From DASZMJ01 sp035551935 (GTDB taxonomy: Bacteria; Planctomycetota; Planctomycetia; Isosphaerales; Isosphaeraceae), in the NCBI GenBank assembly GCA_035551935.1, contig DASZMJ010000439.1, positions 1-10,210 on the forward strand: a stretch of 10,210 nucleotides of DNA. The letters run 5' to 3'. Positions 1 through 5,889 of this stretch are shown here, one piece after another. Numbering within the stretch: position 1 is the first letter of the stretch; each line of letters opens with the position of its first letter. A program made the position numbers and the translations under genes. The notes under the pieces were generated by a model. The model saw only the letters and a program-made list of their open reading frames with translations, was not told the origin of the DNA and did no database searches.

Positions 1-1
1 T

Positions 2-226
2 GGCGCACGGCTCGCATCCGCTTATGAAGACACCATACGAGCAAACGGATTGAAAGACCCATATCGGGTTATCGAGGCTGTGGGACGAGTCTTCGGGGTG
101 TTGCTACCCGTCGTCGAGATGGCTCAAGCGTGGAACCTGCAAGATACGGCCGTCATCGTTCGTGGATTGGGACTCGTGCCTCGAAGCGATGACGCCGATG
201 ACTCTGACCTGCCGAGTATGCCTTGA
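2..226 (+). CDS. 3' end of an unrecognised gene (partial, runs off the left edge)
   Basis: An open frame enters from the left edge and ends at TGA 224-226, giving 74 residues without a start codon in the window. The translation looks protein-like: a mixed, amphipathic stretch (containing AYEDTIRANGLKDPYRVIEA and VFGVLLPVVEMAQAWNLQ) followed by an acidic, probably flexible tail (RSDDADDSDLPSMP). I do not recognise the family. Base composition is visibly less GC-rich than in the genes to the right, and codons such as AAA, TAT and ATA occur here but are rare downstream, which may indicate a transferred gene. The stop codon overlaps a TTGACA hexamer that may be the -35 box of the serS promoter. 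That the frame is coding is likely; its function cannot be told from the part visible. Confidence 0.55.
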   Translation, partial: GARLASAYEDTIRANGLKDPYRVIEAVGRVFGVLLPVVEMAQAWNLQDTAVIVRGLGLVPRSDDADDSDLPSMP

Positions 227-250
227 CATTCCCCGGAGAGCCTCGATTCT
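223..250 (+). promoter_or_regulatory. candidate sigma70-type promoter upstream of serS
   Basis: TTGACA at 223-228 is a perfect -35 hexamer. GATTCT at 245-250, 16 bases further on, is a weak -10 (3 of 6 consensus bases). Transcription would start near 257 and give a leader of roughly 100 nt before the serS start codon. The -35 overlaps the stop codon of the preceding gene. I see no T-box features in the leader. The -35 is convincing, the -10 is not. Confidence 0.35.
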
Positions 251-354
251 TGCAAATGAGCGAAGGGCAGGGCACGCACCGAGGAAAGGTTCCCCCGATC
301 GCGTCGTCGGCCAACTCATCAGCAAGTATTCGCTCGAACAACTAAGGTATTCCT

Positions 355-1644
355 ATGCTCGATCTCAAATACGTCCTGGCCAACGCCGAGGCCGTCCGCA
401 AGAACTGCCGCGATCGGGACGTCCCGCCGGAAGTGCTGGCGGAGGTGGACGAGGTCGTCCTGCTGGAGGGGAGGAGGAAGGCCTTGCTCCAGCAGGTCGA
501 GGGGGTCCGCAGGCGGCAAAACGAGGTGGCGCAGGCGACGGGCAAGGAGAAGGACAAGGCGAGGCGCGACGAGCTGGTCGCCGAGGGGAGGCGGCTCAGG
601 GAGGAAGTGGCCGAGAGCGAGGAGACGCTCAAGCGGCTCGACGAGGAGGTGCGGGCCCGCCTGGCGCGGGTGCCGAACCTCACCCACCCGGAGGCGCCGG
701 TCGGTTCCGGCGAGGAGGGGAACAGAGAGCTGCGCAGGGTCGGCACGCCGAGGACGTTCGACTTCCCGCCGAAGGACCACGTCGATCTGGGCAAGGCGCT
801 CGACCTGATCGACTTCGAGGCGGGGGCAAAAGTGGCCGGGCACGGATTCTATTTCCTGAAGAATGATGCGGTGTTGCTCGACCTGGCGCTCCAGCAGTTC
901 GCGGTGCGGACGCTCGTCGGCCGCGGGTTCACGCCGATCGTCACGCCCGACCTGGCCCGCAACGGCATCCTCGAAGGCATCGGCTTCAACCCGAGGGGGC
1001 CGGAGACGCAGGTGTATTCGGTCGAGGAATCGGACCTGAGCCTCATCGGCACCGCCGAGATCACCCTGGGTGGCATGCACGCCGACGAGGTGCTCGACGA
1101 GGCCGAATTGCCGATCAAGTATGTCGGCATCTCCCATTGTTTCCGCACCGAGGCCGGCGCCGCGGGTCGGGCGAGCAAGGGACTCTATCGCGTCCACCAG
1201 TTCACGAAGGTCGAGATGTTCGCCTACACCGTGGCCGAGGCGTCGGGCGCGATGCACGCCGAACTCCTGGCCATCGAGGAGGAGATCTTCACGGCTTTGG
1301 GCGTCCCGTACCGGGTGCTCGACATCGGCTCGGGCGACCTCGGCGGGCCGGCGTACCGCAAGTTCGACCTCGAGGCCTGGATGCCCGGCCGCGGCGACGG
1401 CGGCGAGTACGGCGAGGTCACGAGCACCTCCGACTGCACCGACTACCAGGCCCGCCGGCTCAACATCCGCTACAAGCCCGCCGGCCAGAAGGGGACCCGG
1501 TTCGTCCACACCCTCAACGGCACCGCCGTCGCCCTGAGCCGCGGCATCATCGCCGTCCTCGAGAACTACCAGCGCGCCGACGGCCGGATCGACGTGCCCG
1601 AGGTGTTGAAGCCGCTGGTGGGCAAGGATATCCTCGGTCAATAA
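355..1644 (+). CDS. serS: seryl-tRNA synthetase
   Basis: This cytoplasmic class II aminoacyl-tRNA synthetase charges tRNA-Ser (and tRNA-Sec where present) with serine using ATP. The protein has 429 residues, the usual length for bacterial SerRS. Residues 1 to about 110 form the tRNA-binding arm: MLDLKYVLAN, then a long Lys/Arg/Glu-rich antiparallel coiled coil. The catalytic core follows, with the serine-binding GTAEI loop (G232-E235), class II motif 2 (FRTEAG at 263-268, with the ATP-binding arginine R264, then GLYRVHQFTKVEMF), the TSTSDCTDYQARR segment, and motif 3 (GTAVALSRGIIAVLENYQ, arginine R396). The ATG at 355 fits the family N-terminus and has a weak AAGG seven bases upstream. The mgtE coding region begins within about 50 bp downstream, so read-through is likely. 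All core motifs are intact. Confidence 0.97.
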   Translation: MLDLKYVLANAEAVRKNCRDRDVPPEVLAEVDEVVLLEGRRKALLQQVEGVRRRQNEVAQATGKEKDKARRDELVAEGRRLREEVAESEETLKRLDEEVRARLARVPNLTHPEAPVGSGEEGNRELRRVGTPRTFDFPPKDHVDLGKALDLIDFEAGAKVAGHGFYFLKNDAVLLDLALQQFAVRTLVGRGFTPIVTPDLARNGILEGIGFNPRGPETQVYSVEESDLSLIGTAEITLGGMHADEVLDEAELPIKYVGISHCFRTEAGAAGRASKGLYRVHQFTKVEMFAYTVAEASGAMHAELLAIEEEIFTALGVPYRVLDIGSGDLGGPAYRKFDLEAWMPGRGDGGEYGEVTSTSDCTDYQARRLNIRYKPAGQKGTRFVHTLNGTAVALSRGIIAVLENYQRADGRIDVPEVLKPLVGKDILGQ

Positions 1645-1646
1645 AG

Positions 1647-1676
1647 TTCGAGAAAACATGCAAAAACATTAATAAT
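1647..1676 (+). promoter_or_regulatory. AT-rich island between serS and mgtE, possible -10 region
   Basis: The serS-mgtE gap is strikingly AT-rich for this genome and contains TAATAAT at 1670-1676, a -10-like stretch. The matching -35 position (TTCGAG, 1647-1652, 17-base spacer) fits poorly. If the -10 works, transcription would begin near 1683. That would place the upstream ATGs at 1675/1678 outside the message and favour the ATG at 1696 as the mgtE start. There is no room for an M-box or other Mg2+ riboswitch in this gap. Confidence 0.25.
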
Positions 1677-1695
1677 GATGGCGGCGGAGGGCCGG

Positions 1696-3078
1696 ATGCG
1701 CGACCCGCTCTTGGTTCCCGACCTCCGCGAGCTGATCCGCGCCGGCGAGACGGCGGCGCTGGGCGAGTTCCTCGCCGACCACCACCCGGCGCGGGTGGCC
1801 GAGATCATCGAGGACCTCGGCCCCGACGAGGGGGGGGCGGCCTTCGACCTGCTCGAGCCGAGGATGCGGGCCGAGGTGATGGGCTACCTCGACCACGAGG
1901 CCCAGGCCGAGCGGGTCGGCCGGATGAGCCCCGAGCAGGCCGCCGAGCTGCTCCACCTGATGTCGCACGACGAGCGCGCCGACCTGGTCAACCGGCTCGA
2001 CGACGACCTCGTCGACGCGATCCTCCCCCGCCTCGCCCGCGCCGAGCGCGAGGACATCCGCCGGCTCGCCAGCTTCGAGCCCGGCACCGCCGGCGCCGTC
2101 ATGACCACCGACTACGCCACCTTGCCGCCGCAGCTGACCGTCCGCGAGGCGATCGACCGCCTCCGCCACGAGGCCCCCGACCGCGAGACGATCTACTACA
2201 GCTACGTCGTCGCCGCCGACCGCCGGCTCATCGGCCTGGTCTCGCTCAAGAACCTGATCCTCGCCCGCCCCCGCGCCCGGATCGAGGAGATCCTGCAGCG
2301 CGACCTCGTCTCGGCCCGCGTCGACGAGGACCAGGAGAGCGTCGCCCGCAAGATCAGCCAATATGATCTCATCGCCATCCCCGTCGTCGACGCCGAGGGC
2401 CGCCTCGTCGGCATCGTCACCCACGACGACGCCATGGACATCCTCAAACGCGAGCAGACCGAAGACATGCTCAAATTCGGCGGCGTCGCCGCCGACGCCG
2501 AGGCCGGCGCGGCCCCGTACTGGCAGGGGACGATCGCCTCGGCCGTCCGCCGGCGGATCGGCTGGCTGCTCTTCCTCTTCTTCGGCGGCACGATCACCAG
2601 CCTGGTCCTCAGCCGCTTCAACTGGGTCGAGGACGCGTTGCACAACCCCAAAATCGACCTGGACGTGTTCATCCCCCTGTTGATCGGCACCGGCGGCAAC
2701 GCCGGCAGCCAGACCGTCGGCACGATCATCCGCGGCCTGGCCCTGGGCGAGATCCGCCGCGGCGACGCGCCCCGCGTGCTCGCCCGCGAGGCGCTGACGG
2801 GCCTCCTGCTCGGGACGCTGCTCGGCGCGCTCGGGTTCCTCTACACCCACTACGTCCTCGGGCACCCGCGGATGTTCTCGGCGGTCGTCGGCCTGGCGAC
2901 GGTCGGCATCTGCCTCTGGGCCAACGCCGTCGGCGCCCTGATCCCGCTGCTGGCCCGCAAGGTCGGCGTCGACCCGGCGCTGGTCTCGGCCCCGCTCATC
3001 AGCACGCTCGTCGATGCGACCGGTTTGATCATCTATTATCGGATCGCCATACTCCTGCTCATTCGCCTGGCGCACTGA
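1696..3078 (+). CDS. mgtE: MgtE-type magnesium transporter
   Basis: This is an inner-membrane Mg2+ channel gated by its cytosolic domains, working as a homodimer. The 460-residue protein has the full order of domains. An MgtE N domain of acidic helical repeats spans about residues 5-120, a CBS-domain pair about 125-250 (including VAADRRLIGLVSLKNLI and VVDAEGRLVGIVTHDDAM), and a linker leads to a five-helix membrane domain from about residue 286. The pore signature GTGGNAGSQ lies at 331-339. The last helix carries STLVDATGLIIYY with the conserved aspartate D440, equivalent to the Mg2+-binding pore Asp of characterised MgtE. I chose ATG 1696 because GGAGGG (1686-1691) lies just upstream; ATG 1675 or 1678 would add up to seven residues and lacks such a site. 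The following gene starts 21 bp after the stop, suggesting one message. Confidence 0.95.
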   Translation: MRDPLLVPDLRELIRAGETAALGEFLADHHPARVAEIIEDLGPDEGGAAFDLLEPRMRAEVMGYLDHEAQAERVGRMSPEQAAELLHLMSHDERADLVNRLDDDLVDAILPRLARAEREDIRRLASFEPGTAGAVMTTDYATLPPQLTVREAIDRLRHEAPDRETIYYSYVVAADRRLIGLVSLKNLILARPRARIEEILQRDLVSARVDEDQESVARKISQYDLIAIPVVDAEGRLVGIVTHDDAMDILKREQTEDMLKFGGVAADAEAGAAPYWQGTIASAVRRRIGWLLFLFFGGTITSLVLSRFNWVEDALHNPKIDLDVFIPLLIGTGGNAGSQTVGTIIRGLALGEIRRGDAPRVLAREALTGLLLGTLLGALGFLYTHYVLGHPRMFSAVVGLATVGICLWANAVGALIPLLARKVGVDPALVSAPLISTLVDATGLIIYYRIAILLLIRLAH

Positions 3079-3099
3079 ACGGAAAGGGACGCCCGACCG

Positions 3100-3891
3100 A
3101 TGCGATTCGCCGACCTGACCGCCCCCGAGATCCGGGCCCTCTCGCGCGAAAACGTGTTAATCCTGGCCCCGATTGCCGCCTGCGAGCAGCACGGGCCGCA
3201 CCTGCCCGTCGCCACCGACGCGATCCTCTGCGGCGCCGTCGCCGACGGCGTCGAGGCCGCGTTGCCGGGCCGGGTCCTGCTGCTGCCCACGCTCTGGCTC
3301 GGCGCCAGCGAGCACCACCTCCCCTTCGGCGGCACCTTGACGGCGACCTTGCCGACGTATGAACAGATCCTCGTCGAACTGTTGACCCCGATGCTCCGCG
3401 ACGGCTTCCGCCGGTTCCTGGCGCTCAACGGCCACGGAGGCAACAACGACCCCTTGTGCGTCGCCCTGCGGCGGCTCGACGTCGTCTTCCCGGCGGCCGT
3501 CCTCACCGGCGCCGCCTACTGGCAACTGGCCGAGGCCGGGCTGGCGTCGCACTGCAAAGGGCCGCGGACGACGGTCGGTCACGCCTGCGAGATCGAGACG
3601 TCGATGATGCTCCATCTCCGGCCCGACCTCGTCCGCCGCGACCTCGTCGCCGACGACCCCGACGCCCGGCCGCCGGGCCTCGCCGGCCTGGCCTGGGCCC
3701 GCGACTTCGGCCGCGCCACCGACCACGGCGTCGTCGGCCACCCCTCGTTCGCCGACGCCGGCCGCGGCCGGCTCATGCTCGAGGCGGCCGTGCGGGCCGT
3801 CGCCGAGGTCGCGGGTCGAGTGCTGGAGCTGCCGGTGGGAGGGGAGGTCCACCACAAAGGCACAAAGACCACAAAGGAAATCAAGAGTTAA
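3100..3891 (+). CDS. creatininase-family amidohydrolase
   Basis: This is a cytoplasmic metal-dependent amidohydrolase of the creatininase / mycofactocin MftE-like superfamily; the substrate cannot be assigned. The 263-residue protein shows the family's metal ligands: E29 and H31 in CEQHGPHLPVATD, D40 of the same motif, H112 in NGHGGNN, and H161/E164 in GHACEIETSM. The family usually has glycine where C163 stands (HAGE becomes HACE). The ATG at 3100 follows GGAAAGGG (3081-3088) and lies 21 bp after mgtE, so both are probably on one message. No mycofactocin genes are nearby. The native protein appears to end about residue 248. The last 15 or so residues (EVHHKGTKTTKEIKS) are encoded by the left arm of an inverted repeat that also supplies the TAA stop, so the C-terminus was remodelled by a repeat insertion. 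Confidence 0.9.
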   Translation: MRFADLTAPEIRALSRENVLILAPIAACEQHGPHLPVATDAILCGAVADGVEAALPGRVLLLPTLWLGASEHHLPFGGTLTATLPTYEQILVELLTPMLRDGFRRFLALNGHGGNNDPLCVALRRLDVVFPAAVLTGAAYWQLAEAGLASHCKGPRTTVGHACEIETSMMLHLRPDLVRRDLVADDPDARPPGLAGLAWARDFGRATDHGVVGHPSFADAGRGRLMLEAAVRAVAEVAGRVLELPVGGEVHHKGTKTTKEIKS

Positions 3892-3951
3892 TTTATCAAA
3901 TTTCTAATTCTTGAATTCCTTTGTGATCTTTGTGCCTTTGCGGTGGACCTC
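3844..3951. repeat. long inverted repeat (36-bp arms) built on a CACAAAGG motif
   Basis: The arms are 3844-3879 and 3916-3951, matching at 34 of 36 positions around a 36-bp AT-rich loop. The core is a repeated CACAAAGG / CACAAAGA pattern, quite unlike the surrounding GC-rich coding sequence. Both mismatches (3854/3941 and 3869/3926) become U-G wobbles in minus-strand RNA, so the hairpin is fully paired when read leftward; they are A-C mismatches in plus-strand RNA. The element sits between two convergent genes, its left arm inside the 3' end of the amidohydrolase gene and its right arm downstream of the leftward membrane-protein gene. It could act as a terminator for both, or be a non-autonomous palindromic element. 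I see no transposase in the window. Confidence 0.85.
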
Positions 3952-4084
3952 TTTCTTCGATCCCCGGAGGGGTCGAGGGACCACGACGGCGTCGCGGATG
4001 AAATCGAGCCGATCGGGTCGAGGTGGGATGATCGATGTGCGATCGCCCGTGGTCCCTCTCTTTCTCGGGGGTCGCGGTCTCGGT

Positions 4085-5140
4085 TCAGTCGCGCGAGCGG
4101 AACCAGCCGATCGCGGCGGCGCGGCGGTGGTGGCAGAGGCCGAGGACGCGGAGCACGACCAGGGTACCGTAGAGGAGGCAGGCCCAGAAGAGCCAGAGGC
4201 CCGCGGCCTGGGCCGGGAGGGCCGTGACCTCGACGAGGTACGACGCGGCCACGGTCGCTGTCGTGACCAGGGCCCCGGCCAGCAGGCAGGCACGGAGATA
4301 GCCCGCGCCGGCCACCACGGCGGCCCGGAGGACCGTCAGCGGGTTGGCCGCGCGGACATCCTCGAAGAGTGTGACCGCGAGCAGGGCCATCAGGCCGTAG
4401 AACGTGCCGAGCGAGAGCAGGGCCCCGACCGCGGCCCGTTGCCCGAAGCCCGCGGCCTCGCCGAGGCCCCTCGCGTCCATGATACCCAGGCCGCCGCCGA
4501 GGGCAAGGCCCCCGGCCGCGACCAGCAACCAGCGCCCCAGGGCGCGGAGGATCTCGAAGGCGTCGAACTCCGGCCAGCGCGGGTGGCTCGCATCGCCCGC
4601 GGCGCTGGCCGCGAGGAAGCCGCCGAGGTGCTGGCAGGTCATCCCCAGGGCCAGGGCCATCAGCAGCAACGTCCCCAGGGCCAGGGCCATCGCCGCCCCG
4701 GCGAAGAAGTTCTCGAAGAAGATCAGCGGCGCGACGTGCAGCAGCACGGTCGTCAGGAACGCGAGCCCCGCCGGCATGAACACGAGCAAGCTGATGCCAC
4801 CATCGCCCGACAGCGGATAGCCGAGGCCCTGATACCAGTGACGCTCCGGCGCGGCCACTTTTTGGGCCGGCGCGGGACCGGCCGAGGGCCGGGCGCGGTG
4901 CGACACGAACGCCGGCGAGGCCGCGGGGGGCAGGCCATCGCCCTCCGGATCCGACCCCTTATCCGCAAAATCGATCGGGATATCGTTCGATGAAGGTGCG
5001 GGCCCCGCCGCGGCCTCGGGCACCCGCAGCAGGGCGCCGCATTTGGGGCAGCGGCCGAGGCGGCCGGGGACGGCGCCTCGGGCCTTGAGGCGGAGGCCGC
5101 AGGAGCAGAGCAGGGTGGTGGTCGCGGCGTCGGCGGACAT
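4085..5140 (-). CDS. zinc-ribbon multi-pass membrane protein, function unknown
   Basis: The 351-residue protein opens with a zinc ribbon (C12-x-C14 ... C31-x2-C34, with CPKCG). A low-complexity Pro/Ala-rich linker runs to about residue 100, followed by about six hydrophobic segments (near 116-142, 146-168, 203-221, 236-259, 271-300 and 310-334). The ribbon would face the cytoplasm and the rest lie in the inner membrane. The start ATG (5140) is chosen because it places the ribbon at the N-terminus; the frame stays open far upstream, but that part is only GC-rich shadow overlapping blaI. No Shine-Dalgarno site is evident. The second segment contains a 30-bp internal repeat giving MALALGTLLL followed by MALALGM. 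It lies 119 bp downstream of the BlaI-type gene on the same strand and may be co-transcribed with it. I do not recognise the family beyond this architecture, and a specific function would be a guess. Confidence 0.8.
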   Translation of the reverse strand: MSADAATTTLLCSCGLRLKARGAVPGRLGRCPKCGALLRVPEAAAGPAPSSNDIPIDFADKGSDPEGDGLPPAASPAFVSHRARPSAGPAPAQKVAAPERHWYQGLGYPLSGDGGISLLVFMPAGLAFLTTVLLHVAPLIFFENFFAGAAMALALGTLLLMALALGMTCQHLGGFLAASAAGDASHPRWPEFDAFEILRALGRWLLVAAGGLALGGGLGIMDARGLGEAAGFGQRAAVGALLSLGTFYGLMALLAVTLFEDVRAANPLTVLRAAVVAGAGYLRACLLAGALVTTATVAASYLVEVTALPAQAAGLWLFWACLLYGTLVVLRVLGLCHHRRAAAIGWFRSRD

Positions 5141-5259
5141 CGGCGGGCGCAAAAGGAGGACGGCGACCGCCCCGAAGAACGAAATCGTTCGGAGCGTCGG
5201 CGGGGGGGAGTCGGCTCGGTGCGGCGGTCGGCGGCGCGGCGGGTGCGGTCGAGTCGGAT

Positions 5260-5682
5260 TCAGGGGTCGGGGGAATCCTGGCCCTTCTTCCTCGACGGCC
5301 GGTCGCCGGTCATCTCCTCGAGCAGCGAGCGGACCTCCTTGGCCTGGCCGGGGTCGAGCGGGTGGGCCTTCAGCAGGTGGAGCACCAGCAGGCCCGGCTC
5401 CCCCTGGTACAGCTTGTCGACCAGGTGGTTGACGCGCCGCTGGCGGACGTCCTGGGCGGTGATCGCCGGCCGGTAGACGAAGGCCAGCTCGCTGCGGTCG
5501 GCCAGGACCATCCGCTTGGTCTCGAGCCGATCGAGCAGGGTGGCGACCGTCGCGTACGACCACTGCTTGCCGCCGGCCTTGAGGGTCTCGAGGATCTCGC
5601 GGACGGTCCCCTTGCCGCGCTCCCAGAGGACCTTCAACACATCCAATTCCGAGTCGGGGATCGTCGGGGGTCGTTTCGCCAT
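5260..5682 (-). CDS. blaI: BlaI/MecI/CopY-family transcriptional repressor
   Basis: This is a dimeric winged-helix repressor of 140 residues (family norm 120-150). The DNA-binding domain spans about residues 8-82: IPDSELDVLKVLWERGKGTV, then REILETL, then the recognition region KQWSYATVATLLDRLETKRM and a wing ending near VYRP. The C-terminal helices (about 85-125, VNHLVDKLYQGEPGLLVLHLL) form the dimer part, where characterised members are cleaved during induction. ATG 5682 (MAKRPPTIPDSE) matches the family N-terminus; an upstream in-frame start at 5748 would add 22 atypical residues. No BlaR1/MecR1 (M56) gene is present in the window. The divergent neighbour is instead an M48-like zinc peptidase, and two ACAnnTGT dyads lie in the shared control region, which suggests autoregulation. 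The gene symbol marks the family and does not imply beta-lactam resistance. Confidence 0.92.
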   Translation of the reverse strand: MAKRPPTIPDSELDVLKVLWERGKGTVREILETLKAGGKQWSYATVATLLDRLETKRMVLADRSELAFVYRPAITAQDVRQRRVNHLVDKLYQGEPGLLVLHLLKAHPLDPGQAKEVRSLLEEMTGDRPSRKKGQDSPDP

Positions 5683-5772
5683 GGGTCGGTTCTCGCGATC
5701 AGGCCGGGGGGCTCGGGCCGCGTCGGCGACTCGTCCTCGGCCGTCCACGCGCCAAAAGGGGTCTGACCGGGG

Positions 5773-5801
5773 TTGACCGTCGTCCCCGGCGATCGTATCC
5801 T
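5773..5801 (+). promoter_or_regulatory. sigma70-like promoter for the M48-like peptidase gene
   Basis: TTGACC (5773-5778, 5 of 6 to the -35 consensus) is followed after 17 bases by TATCCT (5796-5801, 4 of 6 including the key T1, A2 and T6). The predicted start of transcription, near 5808, falls on the first BlaI-type dyad. Its -10 overlaps the -10 of the opposing promoter. Confidence 0.55.
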
Positions 5802-5825
5802 AAGACAAGTGTCTCACAACGTCAA
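5797..5825 (-). promoter_or_regulatory. sigma70-like promoter for blaI
   Basis: Read leftward, TTGACG (5825-5820, 5 of 6) is followed after exactly 17 bases by TAGGAT (5802-5797, 4 of 6). The first dyad (5803-5814) fills most of the spacer, an ideal place for repression. Transcription would start near 5790, leaving about 108 nt of leader before the blaI ATG. Confidence 0.5.
5803..5814. promoter_or_regulatory. candidate BlaI-type operator 1
   Basis: AGACAAGTGTCT is a perfect dyad (AGACA / TGTCT around a 2-base centre) with the ACAnnTGT core known for the CopY/BlaI/MecI family. It covers the predicted start point of the rightward promoter and the -35/-10 spacer of the leftward one. Confidence 0.6.
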
Positions 5826-5834
5826 TCCCATTCC

Positions 5835-5844
5835 GACAGATGTC
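5835..5844. promoter_or_regulatory. candidate BlaI-type operator 2
   Basis: GACAGATGTC is a second perfect dyad with the same ACAnnTGT core (GACA / TGTC around GA). Its centre is 31 bp from that of operator 1, close to three helical turns, so two dimers could bind on the same DNA face. It lies just upstream of the blaI -35 box and in the early leader of the peptidase gene. Confidence 0.55.
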
Positions 5845-5889
5845 TGGAAAAAAACGGCGGGGTGGGGCCACGGCGTGGGGGCTGGGTCG

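Noticed and set aside
226..354. T-box or other structured leader for serS
   Set aside because: Only a short CCGA/TCGG pairing is visible; no T-box sequence, specifier loop or terminator/antiterminator pair.
319..1659. Long minus-strand open frame opposite serS
   Set aside because: The composition is that of an antisense shadow and serS itself is unambiguous on the plus strand.
1645..1695. Mg2+ riboswitch (M-box) before mgtE
   Set aside because: The gap is at most 51 bases, far too short, with no conserved structure.
1669..3075. Long minus-strand open frame opposite mgtE
   Set aside because: It is an Asp/Gly/Val/Ala-rich shadow of a high-GC gene with no recognisable motif.
5141..5563. Extended N-terminus for the zinc-ribbon membrane protein (start at 5563)
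   Set aside because: The extension is Arg/Pro/Gly-rich and overlaps most of the blaI coding sequence; the ribbon near the N-terminus fits a start at 5140.
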